Shown piece by piece: positions 50,739 to 59,682 of a stretch of 64,000 nucleotides of DNA. Positions within the stretch are counted from its first letter, which is position 1; each line of letters starts with the position of its first letter. Source of the DNA: Pseudonocardia thermophila. GTDB taxonomy: Bacteria > Actinomycetota > Actinomycetes > Mycobacteriales > Pseudonocardiaceae. A program made the translations under genes and the position numbers. Under the pieces are notes generated by a model, which did not search any database, was not told the origin of the DNA, and saw nothing but the letters and a program-made list of their open reading frames with translations. The stretch covers positions 1 to 64,000 of the forward strand of contig NZ_FRAP01000009.1 in NCBI RefSeq assembly GCF_900142365.1, read 5' to 3'.

Positions 50739-51613
50739 CACTTCGCCCCCGGGTGCTGGCGGGCCAGGCTCTGCATCACGGCGAGCATGTGGCCCAGCTG
50801 CTCGGTGTGCACGCCCTGCCGGCCGGCGCGGCCGCGGACCGTGCCGCGCGGCGGGCGATCCGGCCGGGTGAGGGTGGCCTGCGGCAGCAGCTCGTCGAGG
50901 ACGGCGTCTACGTCGGCGCGGGTCTCGGCGGGGTTCGCCGCGACACCGGCGGCGATCAGGCGCTCCTCGACGTCGGAGACGCGGTAGAGCTCCTCGACGT
51001 AGGGCCACACGGTGTCCAGTGCGGCCTGCATGCGCCGGTGCGACTGCTCGGTGCCGTCGCCGAGGCGCAGTGTCCAGCGGGCGGCGTAGTCGCGGTGGTA
51101 GGCGACCTCCTTGACGCCCTTCTCGGCGACGGCGGCCAGCACCGGGTCACGCGAGCCGAGCAGCCGCTGCAGCAGCGCCAGCCGCCACGAGGAGAACAGC
51201 AGCAGACGAGCGATCGCGTGGCCGAAGTCGCCGTCGTCGGTGAGCTCGGCGAGCGCGACGTTGCGGAACCGGTCCTCGTTGCGCTGGAAGGCCAGCTCGT
51301 CCTCGTCGGCGCCGGCACCGAGGTGGGCGGCGCGGGACAGCAGGAGGCGGGCCTGGCCGATGAGGTCGAGCGCGGTGTTGGCGAGCGCCACCTCCTCCTC
51401 CAGCTCGGGCGCGTTCGACACCCACTCGGAGATCCGGTGGCCGCAGACGAGCGCGTCGTCACCGAGCATCAGGCAGTACTCGGCGAGGTCGGCGGCGTCC
51501 ACACCGTCGGGGACGGGCGCGGTGATCTCGGTGGCGACGTCCTCGATGCCGGTGCCGAAGGCCCACTGACCGTGCTCGTCGCGAGCATCGGAGAGCGCGT
51601 CGAAGACGGTCAC
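50735..51613 (-). CDS. paaC: Phenylacetyl-CoA epoxidase structural subunit PaaC
   Basis: 292 residues of the ferritin-like PaaC family, which pairs with PaaA but lacks its own active di-iron site. Markers: LGDDALVCGHRISEW, LANTALDLIGQARLLLSRAA, YHRDYAARWTLRLGDGTEQS and a C-terminal QGVHTEQLGHMLAVMQSLAR. Stop overlaps paaD, start overlaps paaB, so the three are translationally coupled. Confidence 0.94.
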   Translation of the reverse strand: MTVFDALSDARDEHGQWAFGTGIEDVATEITAPVPDGVDAADLAEYCLMLGDDALVCGHRISEWVSNAPELEEEVALANTALDLIGQARLLLSRAAHLGAGADEDELAFQRNEDRFRNVALAELTDDGDFGHAIARLLLFSSWRLALLQRLLGSRDPVLAAVAEKGVKEVAYHRDYAARWTLRLGDGTEQSHRRMQAALDTVWPYVEELYRVSDVEERLIAAGVAANPAETRADVDAVLDELLPQATLTRPDRPPRGTVRGRAGRQGVHTEQLGHMLAVMQSLARQHPGAKW

Positions 51614-51897
51614 AGGTTCGGCACCCCTTCCGGGATCGTGTAGAAGGTCGGGTGCCGGTAGACCTTGTCGCCGGCCGGGGCGAAGAACGGGTCCTTCTCG
51701 TCCGGGCTCGACGCGGTGATCGCGTCGGAGCGGACGACCCAGATGCTCACGCCCTCGTTGCGGCGGGTGTAGATGTCGCGGGCGCTGCGCAGCGCCATCT
51801 CGTCGTCGGCGGCGTGCAGCGAGCCGACGTGCACGTGGTTGAGGCCGCGCTTGCTGCGCACGAACACCTCGTACAGCGGCCAGTCCCGCCTGCTCAC
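51610..51897 (-). CDS. paaB: Phenylacetyl-CoA epoxidase subunit PaaB
   Basis: 95 residues, GTG at 51897 overlapping the paaA stop (GTGA). [20 protein letters not shown], then [20 protein letters not shown] and SIWVVRS are the family signature. A small subunit that bridges PaaA-PaaC dimers. Length is normal. Confidence 0.95.
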   Translation of the reverse strand: MSRRDWPLYEVFVRSKRGLNHVHVGSLHAADDEMALRSARDIYTRRNEGVSIWVVRSDAITASSPDEKDPFFAPAGDKVYRHPTFYTIPEGVPNL

Positions 51898-52832
51898 GCC
51901 GCCACCTCCTGCTTGCGCGCGTGCTTCTCCGCGTACGCGGCCGCGGCCTCCCGCACCCAGGCGCCGTTCTCGTGGGCGCGACGGCGGTGCGCGAGCCGCT
52001 GGGCGTTGCACGGTCCGGCGCCGGCGAGCACGGCCTTGAACTCGGACCAGTCGATCTCGCCGAAGTCGTAGTGGCCGCGCTCGGGGTTCCAGCGCAGGTC
52101 CGGGTCGGGCAGCGTGACGCCGAGGGCCTCGGCCTGCGGCACCGTCATGTCGACGAACCGCTGGCGCAGCTCGTCGTTGCTGTGCCGCTTGATCTTCCAG
52201 GCCATCGACTGCTGGGTGTTCGGCGAATCGGAGTCGGGCGGGCCGAACATCATCAGCGACGGCCACCACCAGCGGTTCACGGACTCCTGCACCATGGCCC
52301 GCTGCTCGTCGGTGCCCTGCATCATCGCCATCAGCAGCTCGTAGCCCTGCCGCTGGTGGAACGACTCCTCCTTGCAGATGCGGATCATCGCCCGTGCGTA
52401 GGGGCCGTAGGAGCAGCGGCACAGCGGTACCTGGTTGCAGATCGCGGCTCCGTCGACGAGCCAGCCGATCACGCCGACGTCGGCGTAGGAGAGCGTCGGG
52501 TAGTTGAAGATCGAGGAGTACTTCTGCTTGCCGGCGAGCAGCAGCTCGGTGAGCTCGGCGCGGTCGGCGCCGAGGGTCTCGGCCGCGGAGTACAGGTAGA
52601 GCCCGTGGCCCGCCTCGTCCTGGACCTTGGCCAGGAGGATCGCCTTCCGGCGCAGGGTGGGCGCGCGCAGGATCCAGTTGCCCTCCGGCTGCATGCCGAT
52701 GATCTCGGAGTGGGCGTGCTGGGCGATCTGACGGATGAGCGTGCGGCGGTAGCCCTCGGGCATCCAGTCCCGCGGCTCGATGCGCTGGTCCGCGGCGATC
52801 GTCGCGTCGAACTGCGCCTGCAGGTCGTCCAC
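51894..52832 (-). CDS. paaA: Phenylacetyl-CoA 1,2-epoxidase catalytic subunit PaaA
   Basis: 312 residues, GTG at 52832 with GAGGAGG upstream. The di-iron ligands fit the motifs [17 protein letters not shown] (E, then ExxH-type EAGH) and [16 protein letters not shown] (EExxH). PGGxSxx-like SQMKIKR text is typical of PaaA. It uses O2 to epoxidise the CoA-activated ring, the committing step of phenylacetate breakdown. First gene of paaABCDE; a TetR-type palindrome (52846-52863) lies just upstream. Confidence 0.96.
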   Translation of the reverse strand: MDDLQAQFDATIAADQRIEPRDWMPEGYRRTLIRQIAQHAHSEIIGMQPEGNWILRAPTLRRKAILLAKVQDEAGHGLYLYSAAETLGADRAELTELLLAGKQKYSSIFNYPTLSYADVGVIGWLVDGAAICNQVPLCRCSYGPYARAMIRICKEESFHQRQGYELLMAMMQGTDEQRAMVQESVNRWWWPSLMMFGPPDSDSPNTQQSMAWKIKRHSNDELRQRFVDMTVPQAEALGVTLPDPDLRWNPERGHYDFGEIDWSEFKAVLAGAGPCNAQRLAHRRRAHENGAWVREAAAAYAEKHARKQEVAA

Positions 52833-52845
52833 GGGGTCCTCCTCG

Positions 52846-52863
52846 ACCGAATGTTCGTTCGGT
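52846..52863. promoter_or_regulatory. TetR-type palindrome at the paaA promoter (PaaR box)
   Basis: ACCGAATGTTCGTTCGGT, arms ACCGAA/TTCGGT, 14 bp upstream of the paaA GTG. The sequence resembles the PaaR operator described in corynebacteria (ACCGnnCGnnCGGT core, 18 rather than 14 bp here). Similar boxes lie ahead of paaG (54385) and paaZ (56324). A regulator in this family, the TetR gene at 52917, is adjacent. Confidence 0.65.
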
Positions 52864-52916
52864 TTGAGGATGCCGCACGGGTTGCAAGTCCGCAAGTGGC
52901 TAGGTGGTTGCGCTGG

Positions 52917-53516
52917 TCAGGGCGCGGGCAGGATGCCTGAGAACGCGGCGTCGGCGACCTGCTGCGGCAGCTCGGCGCTGCGCGGATGCCCAGGCCGGTA
53001 CCACTCGGCCACGGAGTTCACCAGGCCGGACAGCAACCGCGCGGCCAGCGTCGGGTCGACGTCGGCGCGCAGCTCCCCCGCCTCCATCGCCTCCCGGACC
53101 AGGCCCGCGATGTGGGCGTCGTAGGCGCGGCGACGTTCCAGCGCCCACCGCTCGGTCTCGGTGTTGCCGCGCACCCGCAGCAGCAGCCGCACGTACGGCA
53201 GCTCCCGCTGCAGCACCGCCACCTGCGAGGTGACGATGTGCCGCAGCCGCTGCACGGGGGTGCCGGTCTTCGCGCCGGGCTCGTCGAGCACGGAGAACAA
53301 CCCGTTGAGCGCCACCTCCAGCCCGGCCCGCAACAGGGCCTCCTTGCTGGGGAAGTGGTGGTAGAACGACGACTTCGTGATGCCCGCGGCGCGGGAGAGG
53401 TCCTCCATGCTGGTGGCGTCGTAGCCGCGGGTGGTGAACTCGAGGACGCACACCTCGAGCAGCGAGCCCGGCCCGTTGGCCGGGCGGCGCGGGCGGCGGC
53501 CCGTGCTCGTCGTCAT
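52917..53516 (-). CDS. paaR: TetR-family regulator of the paa cluster (PaaR-like)
   Basis: 199 residues. TetR HTH at about 18-65 (EFTTRGYDATSMEDLSRAAG, then ITKSSFYHHFPSKEALL), then the helical effector domain. Many actinobacteria control phenylacetate genes with a TetR protein (PaaR) rather than proteobacterial PaaX; the effector is phenylacetyl-CoA. ATG at 53516. The gene stop is 85 bp from the paaA start and the two share the strand, so a separate promoter is likely. The palindromes at 52846, 54385 and 56324 are its probable targets. Confidence 0.88.
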   Translation of the reverse strand: MTTSTGRRPRRPANGPGSLLEVCVLEFTTRGYDATSMEDLSRAAGITKSSFYHHFPSKEALLRAGLEVALNGLFSVLDEPGAKTGTPVQRLRHIVTSQVAVLQRELPYVRLLLRVRGNTETERWALERRRAYDAHIAGLVREAMEAGELRADVDPTLAARLLSGLVNSVAEWYRPGHPRSAELPQQVADAAFSGILPAP

Positions 53517-53524
53517 GCCGTGCC

Positions 53525-54364
53525 TCACGAACCGGTGAACGTGGGGGTGCGCTTGGCGAGGAAGTCCGCCACCGCCCGCTGGTGGTCCTTCGTGGCGCCC
53601 AGCCGGGTCTGCGCAGCCCACTCGGCCTCCAGCACGTCGGGCAGCGCGGAGATGGCCCCGCGGCGCACCGCTCGCTTGATCTCGACGTAGGCCTTCGTCG
53701 GCCCGGCCGCGAGCCGGCGGGCGAGGTCGAGCGCCGCCGACTGCAGCTCGTCGGCCGGGACGACCTGGCGGACCAGCCCCCAGTTCGCGGCCTCCTCGGC
53801 GGTGAACGACTCGTTGAGCATGAGCAGGTCGGTCGCTCGGGCCACGCCGACCGCGTGCGCCAGCGTCGCGGACAGGCCGGAGTCGGCGGTGAGCCCGATG
53901 CCGGCGAATGCGGTCGAGAACTTCGCGCCCGCGGCGGCGATGCGCAGGTCGCAGGCCAGCGCGAACCCGAGCCCCGCCCCGACGCACGACCCGTTGATCG
54001 CCGCGACCACCGGGAAGGCCAGGTCGACCAGCCCGGAGACGATCGGGTTGTAGTGCTGCTCGACCGTGGCGAACGCCGCGGCCGGACCGGCCTCCAGCGC
54101 AGCGGCGTGCTCCTTGAGGTCCTGGCCGACGCAGAACGCCCGGCCCGCACCGATGAGCACCAGCGCACGCACGTCCACCTGGGTCTCCAGCTCACGGATC
54201 GCGGCCAGCAGCGCGGTCTTCAGCTCGAGGGTGAGCGCGTTGTAGGTGTCGGGGCGGTTGAGGGTCAGCACCGCCACCGCGGGATCGACCTCGTCCCTGG
54301 CCAGCAGCACGGCGGGAGCCGGGTCCGCCGCGACGGCCGGTTCTGCGACCTTGTCATCACCCAT
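53525..54364 (-). CDS. paaG: Enoyl-CoA hydratase/isomerase, PaaG type
   Basis: 279 residues of the crotonase fold. VLTLNRPDTYNALTLEL and GAGRAFCVGQDLKEH carry the oxyanion-hole loop, and GIGLTADSGLSATLA places the active-site Asp (D-S-G) where PaaG of E. coli has D-C-G. PaaG isomerises the ring-1,2-epoxide to the oxepin-CoA. An N-terminal Ala/Pro stretch (10-20) is unusual. It is 8 nt upstream of the TetR gene on the same strand. ATG at 54364; a box at 54385 lies 20 bp upstream. Confidence 0.85.
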   Translation of the reverse strand: MGDDKVAEPAVAADPAPAVLLARDEVDPAVAVLTLNRPDTYNALTLELKTALLAAIRELETQVDVRALVLIGAGRAFCVGQDLKEHAAALEAGPAAAFATVEQHYNPIVSGLVDLAFPVVAAINGSCVGAGLGFALACDLRIAAAGAKFSTAFAGIGLTADSGLSATLAHAVGVARATDLLMLNESFTAEEAANWGLVRQVVPADELQSAALDLARRLAAGPTKAYVEIKRAVRRGAISALPDVLEAEWAAQTRLGATKDHQRAVADFLAKRTPTFTGS

Positions 54365-54384
54365 GGAGCGCAGCGTAGCGGCCG

Positions 54385-54398
54385 ACCGAACGATCGGT
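54385..54398. promoter_or_regulatory. PaaR-type box upstream of paaG
   Basis: ACCGAACGATCGGT, a 14-bp near-palindrome that fits the corynebacterial PaaR core ACCGnnCGnnCGGT at every fixed position. It lies 21 bp upstream of the paaG ATG. It supports one regulator acting on paaG-paaR as well as paaABCDE. Confidence 0.68.
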
Positions 54399-54426
54399 CG
54401 CGTTCGAACACGCGCGGCCAGGCTCG

Positions 54427-54552
54427 CGCGTCCCGCGTTCCGCCCGGCGAGTCCCGTGTTCCGCCCGGCGAGTCGCGCGTTCCGCCCGGCGAGTCGCGCG
54501 TGCGGGCGAGCGAGTCCCGCGATCGGTCGGGCGAGTCCTGCACATCGGCCGG
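54427..54552. repeat. 21-bp-period CGAGTC array, locus B left
   Basis: CGAGTC (first unit CGCGTC) starts at 54427, 54448, 54469, 54490, 54511 and 54532: six units with a perfect 21-bp step. The text between (CCCGTGTTCCGCCCGG, GCGCGTTCCGCCCGG, CCCGCGATCGGTCGGG) is variable C/G. It begins about 30 bp beyond the paaG-side box. The array is in the 359-bp gap between paaG and the FAD oxidase gene, both on the minus strand. Same design as locus A. Confidence 0.85.
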
Positions 54553-54584
54553 ACCGAACGCGCACCTCGCCGCTTGCGACGCAG

Positions 54585-54730
54585 GACTCGCCGCACCGCA
54601 CGCACGAGTCACATAACGCACAGCGGGATTCGTGGTGCCGGACGCGAGACTCGCGGCGCCGGGTGCGGGACTCGCCCGGATTGGACGCGGAGGTCGCCCG
54701 ACGGGACGCGAGACTCGCGCGACCGGGGCG
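54585..54730. repeat. 21-bp-period array, locus B right, inverted
   Basis: On this side the core appears in reverse (GACTCG): 54585, then 54648 and 54669, with weaker matches near 54690 and 54712, steps of 21 or 22 bp after a gap at 54600-54640. The two halves of locus B face each other around 54570. The regular spacing is kept less well than in the left half. Confidence 0.6.
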
Positions 54731-54757
54731 GGCGCACGGCGCGCCCGGCCGCGGCCG

Positions 54758-56152
54758 TCAGACGGGCTTGATGTTCACGTTGTTGCGGAAGACGTTGCCC
54801 GGGTCGTACACCGCCTTGATCTGCGCCAACCGATCCAGCTTCTCCCGCCCGTACGCGGCCAGCACGCGCTCCTCCTCCACGTCACCGGACATCGAGTTGA
54901 CGTACCCGCCGATGCTGCGGCTCAGCGGACGCAGCGCGTCCCACAACCCGCGCGCCCACGCTCGGTCGGCGACCAGGGTGTCCGGGTCGGGGCAGATCGG
55001 GAACAGGAACAACTCGCAGCGCGGTTCGCGACGACCGCCGAACGCGGTCTCGTCCTCGCCGACCTCCGTGTAGGCGGCGTCGAGGCGGTAGGCGATCAGC
55101 ACGGTGAGCGGGGACGCCTTCTGCGGCAGCCGCTCGACCAGCACGTCGATCACCGGATCGGTGAAGTCGTCGATCTCGATCGTCTTCTCGTAGGCGTGGT
55201 AGCCCCACGCGGTGCCCTCGTCGAAGACCTTCTGCAGTTCCGTGTACGGCAGAGGCGTGCAGAAGTCGAACAGCGGGGGCAGCGCCGCCCGCAGCCGTCC
55301 GGCGACCCGGGCGTGCTCGGCCGAGTCGCCGAACCCGGCCAGCACCAGCGCGTACCCGGGTCGCATGTGGTGCTCCTGCGGCACGAACGGGGCAGGTGGC
55401 GCGTTCGTGAAGGCGATGAACGCGTTCAGCGTGCGCGGCAGCCCGCCGACGACGTCGCGCATGAGCCGCAGCGCCTCGACGCCCTGCTCGACCGGCCAGA
55501 AGAACAGCCCGAAGTCGATCATCGGCCCGACCTCGTGCAGCCGGAACTCGAACTCGGTGACCACCCCGAAGTTCCCGCCGCCGCCACGGATCGCCCAGAA
55601 CAGGTCCGGGTGCTCAGCGCGCGACGCCCGCAGCACGCGCCCGTCGGCCACGACGATCTCGGCGGACTCCAGGTTGTCGATCGCGAGCCCGAACCGGCGG
55701 GTCAACCACCCCATGCCGCCGCCGAGCGTCAGTCCCCCGACGCCGGTGTGGCTGATCGCCCCGAGCGGCACAGCGAGGCCGTGCTCCTGGGTCGCGGCGT
55801 CCAGATCCCCCAGCAGCGCCCCGGCCTGCACCCGCGCCCTGCGCGTCTCGGGATCGACCTGCACGGTGCGCATCCCGCTGAGGTCGATCATCACCCCGTC
55901 GTCGCACGTGCAGCGCCCTGCGACGTTGTGCGCGCCCGACCGCACGGCGATCTCCAGGCCCGCCAGTTGACCGAAGGCGACCGCGGTGGCCACGTCGTCC
56001 GTGGTGGCGCACCGGGCGATGACGGCGGGGCTCCTGTCGATGTCCGCGTTCCACACCTTCCGCGCCTCGTCGTAGCCCGGATCGCCCGGCACGACGACCT
56101 CTCCCCGCATCGCTGCACGTAGCTCCGGCACCGTTCCGACGGCTGTGCTCAT
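54758..56152 (-). CDS. FAD-linked oxidase, berberine-bridge-like (BBE)
   Basis: 464 residues of the PCMH-type FAD oxidase family. SGAHNVAG (about 71-78) has the His that binds FAD; the second, Cys attachment seen in bicovalent BBE enzymes (CDNL) is replaced by AIDNL, so FAD is singly linked. GGLTLGGGMGWLTRRFGL and RGGGGNFGVVTEFEF form the FAD pocket, and the C-terminal BBE tail is NNVNI. Substrate unknown; it may act on an aromatic compound, since paa genes flank it. ATG at 56152 follows GGGGAGGGATC. Confidence 0.88.
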   Translation of the reverse strand: MSTAVGTVPELRAAMRGEVVVPGDPGYDEARKVWNADIDRSPAVIARCATTDDVATAVAFGQLAGLEIAVRSGAHNVAGRCTCDDGVMIDLSGMRTVQVDPETRRARVQAGALLGDLDAATQEHGLAVPLGAISHTGVGGLTLGGGMGWLTRRFGLAIDNLESAEIVVADGRVLRASRAEHPDLFWAIRGGGGNFGVVTEFEFRLHEVGPMIDFGLFFWPVEQGVEALRLMRDVVGGLPRTLNAFIAFTNAPPAPFVPQEHHMRPGYALVLAGFGDSAEHARVAGRLRAALPPLFDFCTPLPYTELQKVFDEGTAWGYHAYEKTIEIDDFTDPVIDVLVERLPQKASPLTVLIAYRLDAAYTEVGEDETAFGGRREPRCELFLFPICPDPDTLVADRAWARGLWDALRPLSRSIGGYVNSMSGDVEEERVLAAYGREKLDRLAQIKAVYDPGNVFRNNVNIKPV

Positions 56153-56323
56153 GATCCCTCCCCGACTCATGGCCGCCCCTCGGCGACCGGAAGGCCTCGC
56201 CGAACGGGGCAGCGGCGTTATCGGATTCCCGCGGACCACCCGATCGGCGCGCAGCCGTCCGGACGCCCGGTGCTGCCCGTGCCGCACCGGGCTGTTCCGT
56301 GTGACGCAGCGCACTGGTAGGTT

Positions 56324-56341
56324 CCCGAACGAATGGTCGGT
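56324..56341. promoter_or_regulatory. PaaR-type box upstream of paaZ
   Basis: CCCGAACGAATGGTCGGT. In the opposite reading of the paaA box (ACCGAACGAACATTCGGT) it matches 14 of 18 positions. It lies 21 bp before the paaZ TTG start, in the divergent gap with the FAD oxidase gene. Together with the two other boxes it suggests one regulon. Confidence 0.6.
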
Positions 56342-56361
56342 CGAGCCATTGGAGGCCCACC

Positions 56362-58353
56362 TTGTCCGCAGCGTTGCGCAGCTACGTCACCGGGGCGTGG
56401 CACACCCCCACCGACGAAGGCCGCCCGCTCCACGACGCGACCACCGGCGAGGAGATCGCCCACATCTCCTCGGCGGGCATCGACTTCGCCGCGATGCTCG
56501 ACTACGGCCGCCGGGTCGGCGGACCGGCGCTGCGCGCGCTCACCTTCCACCAGCGTGCAGCGCTGCTGAAGCAGCTCGCCGGCTACCTCAAAGAGCGCCG
56601 GGGAGAGCTCTACGCGGTGTCCGCCCACACCGGCGCCACCGAGAACGACTCCCGGTTCGACGTCGACGGCGGCATCGGCGTGCTGTACGCCTACGCCTCG
56701 CTGGGCCGCCGCGAGCTGCCCAACGACACCGTCTACGTCGAGGGCCCGGTGGTGCCGGCGGGGCGCGGCGGCACGTTCGTCGCCCAGCACGTCGCCACCC
56801 CCCTGCGCGGGGTCGCGGTGCAGGTCAACGCGTTCAACTTCCCTGTGTGGGGGCCGCTGGAGAAGTTCGCCCCCGCGTTCCTCGCCGGGATGCCGAGCGT
56901 CGTCAAGCCCGCCAGCCCCACCGCGTACCTGACCGCGAAGCTCACCGAGCTGATCGTCGAATCGGGGATCCTGCCGGAGGGCGCATGGCAGTTCGTCGCC
57001 GGTTCGCTCGGCGACGCGTTCGACCACTTGACCGGTCAAGACCTCGTCGCGTTCACCGGCTCGGCGGCGACCGCAGCCACCCTGCGGGCGCATCCGGTGA
57101 TCGTCCGCAACGCCGTGCGGTTCTCCGCGGAGGCCGACTCGCTGAACTTCTCCGCGCTCGGTCCCGACGCCGGCCCCGGCACGCCCGAGTTCGATCTCTA
57201 CGTCGGCCAGCTGGTGACCGAGATGACGGTGAAGGCCGGGCAGAAGTGCACCGCGATCCGCCGGGCGTTCGTGCCGGAGCAGTGGGTCGACGCGGTCGTC
57301 GAGGCCGCGGCGGCGAAGCTGGCCGAGACCCCCATCGGGGCGCTGGCGAGTCTGGAGCAGCGCGAGGAGGTGCGGCGCAGCATCAAGGCGCTCGCCGCCG
57401 CCGGTCGCATCGCCTACGAGGGCACCGCACCCGACGGTCCGGGCGCGTACCAGGCGCCGGTGCTGCTGGTCGGCGACCCGGAACGGGCCGAGCCGCACGA
57501 GGTGGAGGCGTTCGGACCGGTCTCGACGGTCCTGCCGTACACCGCGACCGAGCAGCTGATCGACTACGCCGCCCGCGGCCGGGGCAGCCTCGCCGGCTCG
57601 GTCGTCACCGGCGACCGCGCGTTCGCCCGCGAAGTCGTGCTGGGTGTGGCGCCGTACCACGGCCGGGTGCTGGTGCTCACCCAGGCCGACGCGCAGGAGT
57701 CCACCGGGCACGGCGCTCCCCTGCCCCAGCTGGTGCACGGCGGCCCGGGCCGCGCGGGCGGCGGCGAGGAGCTGGGCGGCCTGCGCGGGGTCCTGCACCA
57801 CATGCAGCGCACCGCGGTGCAGGCCGACCCCGATACGCTCACCGCGATCACCGGGCGCTGGGTGCCGGGCTCGGCACGCACCGTCACCGACGTCCACCCG
57901 TTCCGCAAGGACCTCAGCGAGCTCAAGATCGGCGACACGATCGTCGCCGGGCCGCGCGTCGTCACCCAGGAGGACGTCGAGCACTTCGCCGAGTTCACCG
58001 GCGACACGTTCTACGCCCACATGGACGCCGAGGCCGCGGCGAAGAACCCGCTGTTCGGCGAGCGGGTCGCGCACGGCTACCTGGTCGTCTCGCTGGCCGC
58101 GGGCCTGTTCGTCGACCCTGACCCGGGCCCGGTGCTGGCCAACTTCGGCGTGGACGACCTGCGCTTCCTCTCGCCCGTGAAGTTCGGGGACGCGCTGACG
58201 GTCACGCTCACCTGCAAGCAGATCACCCCGCGCGACACCGCCGACTACGGCGAGGTCCGCTGGGACGCCGACGTCACCCGCCAGGACGGCACGTCGGTCG
58301 CCCGCTACGACGTGCTGACGCTGGTCGCGAAGAAGAAGGGAGCCCAGCAGTGA
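56362..58353 (+). CDS. paaZ: Oxepin-CoA hydrolase/3-oxo-5,6-dehydrosuberyl-CoA semialdehyde dehydrogenase PaaZ
   Basis: 663 residues, TTG at 56362 with GGAGG 8-10 nt before it. An aldehyde dehydrogenase part (1-510) has FNFPVWGPLEKFAPAF, SGSxxxx-like FTGSAATAATL and the catalytic Cys in KAGQKCTAIRR. A MaoC-type hydratase part (about 540-663) has EHFAEFTGDTFYAHMD (Asp/His pair) and AHGYLVVSLAAGLF. PaaZ opens the oxepin ring and oxidises the aldehyde formed. The stop overlaps the paaK GTG by 4 nt. Confidence 0.95.
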   Translation: MSAALRSYVTGAWHTPTDEGRPLHDATTGEEIAHISSAGIDFAAMLDYGRRVGGPALRALTFHQRAALLKQLAGYLKERRGELYAVSAHTGATENDSRFDVDGGIGVLYAYASLGRRELPNDTVYVEGPVVPAGRGGTFVAQHVATPLRGVAVQVNAFNFPVWGPLEKFAPAFLAGMPSVVKPASPTAYLTAKLTELIVESGILPEGAWQFVAGSLGDAFDHLTGQDLVAFTGSAATAATLRAHPVIVRNAVRFSAEADSLNFSALGPDAGPGTPEFDLYVGQLVTEMTVKAGQKCTAIRRAFVPEQWVDAVVEAAAAKLAETPIGALASLEQREEVRRSIKALAAAGRIAYEGTAPDGPGAYQAPVLLVGDPERAEPHEVEAFGPVSTVLPYTATEQLIDYAARGRGSLAGSVVTGDRAFAREVVLGVAPYHGRVLVLTQADAQESTGHGAPLPQLVHGGPGRAGGGEELGGLRGVLHHMQRTAVQADPDTLTAITGRWVPGSARTVTDVHPFRKDLSELKIGDTIVAGPRVVTQEDVEHFAEFTGDTFYAHMDAEAAAKNPLFGERVAHGYLVVSLAAGLFVDPDPGPVLANFGVDDLRFLSPVKFGDALTVTLTCKQITPRDTADYGEVRWDADVTRQDGTSVARYDVLTLVAKKKGAQQ

Positions 58354-59663
58354 CGCGACTCGGGGAGCCGCCCGCACCGGACACCCTTGACCCGGCCGAG
58401 CGCATGTCGGTCGACGAGCTGCGCGCGCTGCAGCTTCAGCGGCTGCAGTGGACGTTGCGGCACGCCTACGAGAACGTTCCGCACTACCGGAAGGCGTTCG
58501 ACACCGCCGGCGTCCATCCCGACGACTGCCGCGAGCTCTCCGACCTCGCGAAGTTCCCCACCACGACGAAGGCCGATCTGCGGGACAACTACCCGTTCGG
58601 CCTGTTCGCGGTGCCGCGGGAGCAGGTGCGGCGCGTGCACGCCTCGTCGGGGACGACGGGGCGGCCGACCGTCGTCGGCTACACGGAGAGCGACATCGCC
58701 AACTGGGCCGGGCTGATGGCCCGGTCGCTGCGCGCCGCCGGGGTGCGGCCGGGGCACATCGTGCACAACGCCTACGGGTACGGGCTGTTCACCGGTGGGC
58801 TCGGCGCGCACTACGGCATCGAGGCGCTCGGGGCGACGACCGTGCCGATCTCGGGCGGTATGACCCCGCGGCAGGTGCAGCTGATCCGCGACTTCGCCCC
58901 GGACGCGATCCTGTGCACGCCCACGTACATGCTGACGATCCTGGACGAGCTGGAGCACCAGGGCGTCGATCCGCGCTCGACGTCGCTGAAGGTCGGGGTG
59001 TTCGGCGCGGAGCCGTGGACCGAGGAGATGCGCCGCGAGATCGAGGAGCGCACCGGCATGCACGCCGTCGACATCTACGGGCTGTCGGAGGTGATGGGGC
59101 CGGGTGTGTCGCAGGAGTGCGTCGAGACGAAGGACGGGCTGCACATCTGGGAGGACCACTTCTACCCGGAGGTCGTCGACCCCGAGACCGGCGAGCCCGT
59201 GCCGGACGGCGAGGAGGGCGAGCTGCTGTTCACCTCGCTGACCAAGGAGGCGCTGCCGATCATCCGGTACCGCACGCGCGACCTCACCCGGCTCCTGCCG
59301 GGCACCGCGCGCCCGGCGATGCGGCGGATGCAGAAGGTCACCGGCCGCAGCGACGACATGATCATCCTGCGCGGGGTGAACCTCTTCCCCACCCAGATCG
59401 AGGAGATCGTGCTGCGGACCGCGGGGCTCTCCCCGCACTTCCAGCTCGTCCGGCACAAGGAGGGGCGGCTCGACGCGCTCACCGTGCGGGTGGAGGCCCG
59501 CCCGGACGCGCCCGCCGAGCGCCGCGCGGCCGCGGCCGCGGAGGTCGTCGAGGCGGTGAAGCAGACGATCGGGGTGACGGTCGGGTGCGAGATCGTCGAC
59601 CCGGACACCCTGGAGCGCTCCGTCGGCAAGCTCCAGCGGGTGAAGGACCTGCGGGACGCCTGA
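58350..59663 (+). CDS. paaK: Phenylacetate-CoA ligase PaaK
   Basis: 437 residues, GTG at 58350. Adenylate-forming fold: HASSGTTGRPTVVGYT (ATP loop), YGLSEVMGPGVSQEC, RTRDLTRLLPG and the C-terminal lysine region GRSDDMIILRGVNLFPTQIE. It activates phenylacetate with CoA and ATP, the entry step. Cotranscribed with paaZ. The gene ends 19 bp before palindrome copy 6. Confidence 0.96.
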   Translation: MTRLGEPPAPDTLDPAERMSVDELRALQLQRLQWTLRHAYENVPHYRKAFDTAGVHPDDCRELSDLAKFPTTTKADLRDNYPFGLFAVPREQVRRVHASSGTTGRPTVVGYTESDIANWAGLMARSLRAAGVRPGHIVHNAYGYGLFTGGLGAHYGIEALGATTVPISGGMTPRQVQLIRDFAPDAILCTPTYMLTILDELEHQGVDPRSTSLKVGVFGAEPWTEEMRREIEERTGMHAVDIYGLSEVMGPGVSQECVETKDGLHIWEDHFYPEVVDPETGEPVPDGEEGELLFTSLTKEALPIIRYRTRDLTRLLPGTARPAMRRMQKVTGRSDDMIILRGVNLFPTQIEEIVLRTAGLSPHFQLVRHKEGRLDALTVRVEARPDAPAERRAAAAAEVVEAVKQTIGVTVGCEIVDPDTLERSVGKLQRVKDLRDA

Positions 59664-59682
59664 ACCCCGAAGCCCGCACCGC

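Noticed and set aside
54427-54730. The 21-bp array read as a protein with 7-residue repeats
   Set aside because: The translated repeats exist only because 21 is divisible by three. No start with ribosome site, and the spacers vary in ways that ignore codon structure.
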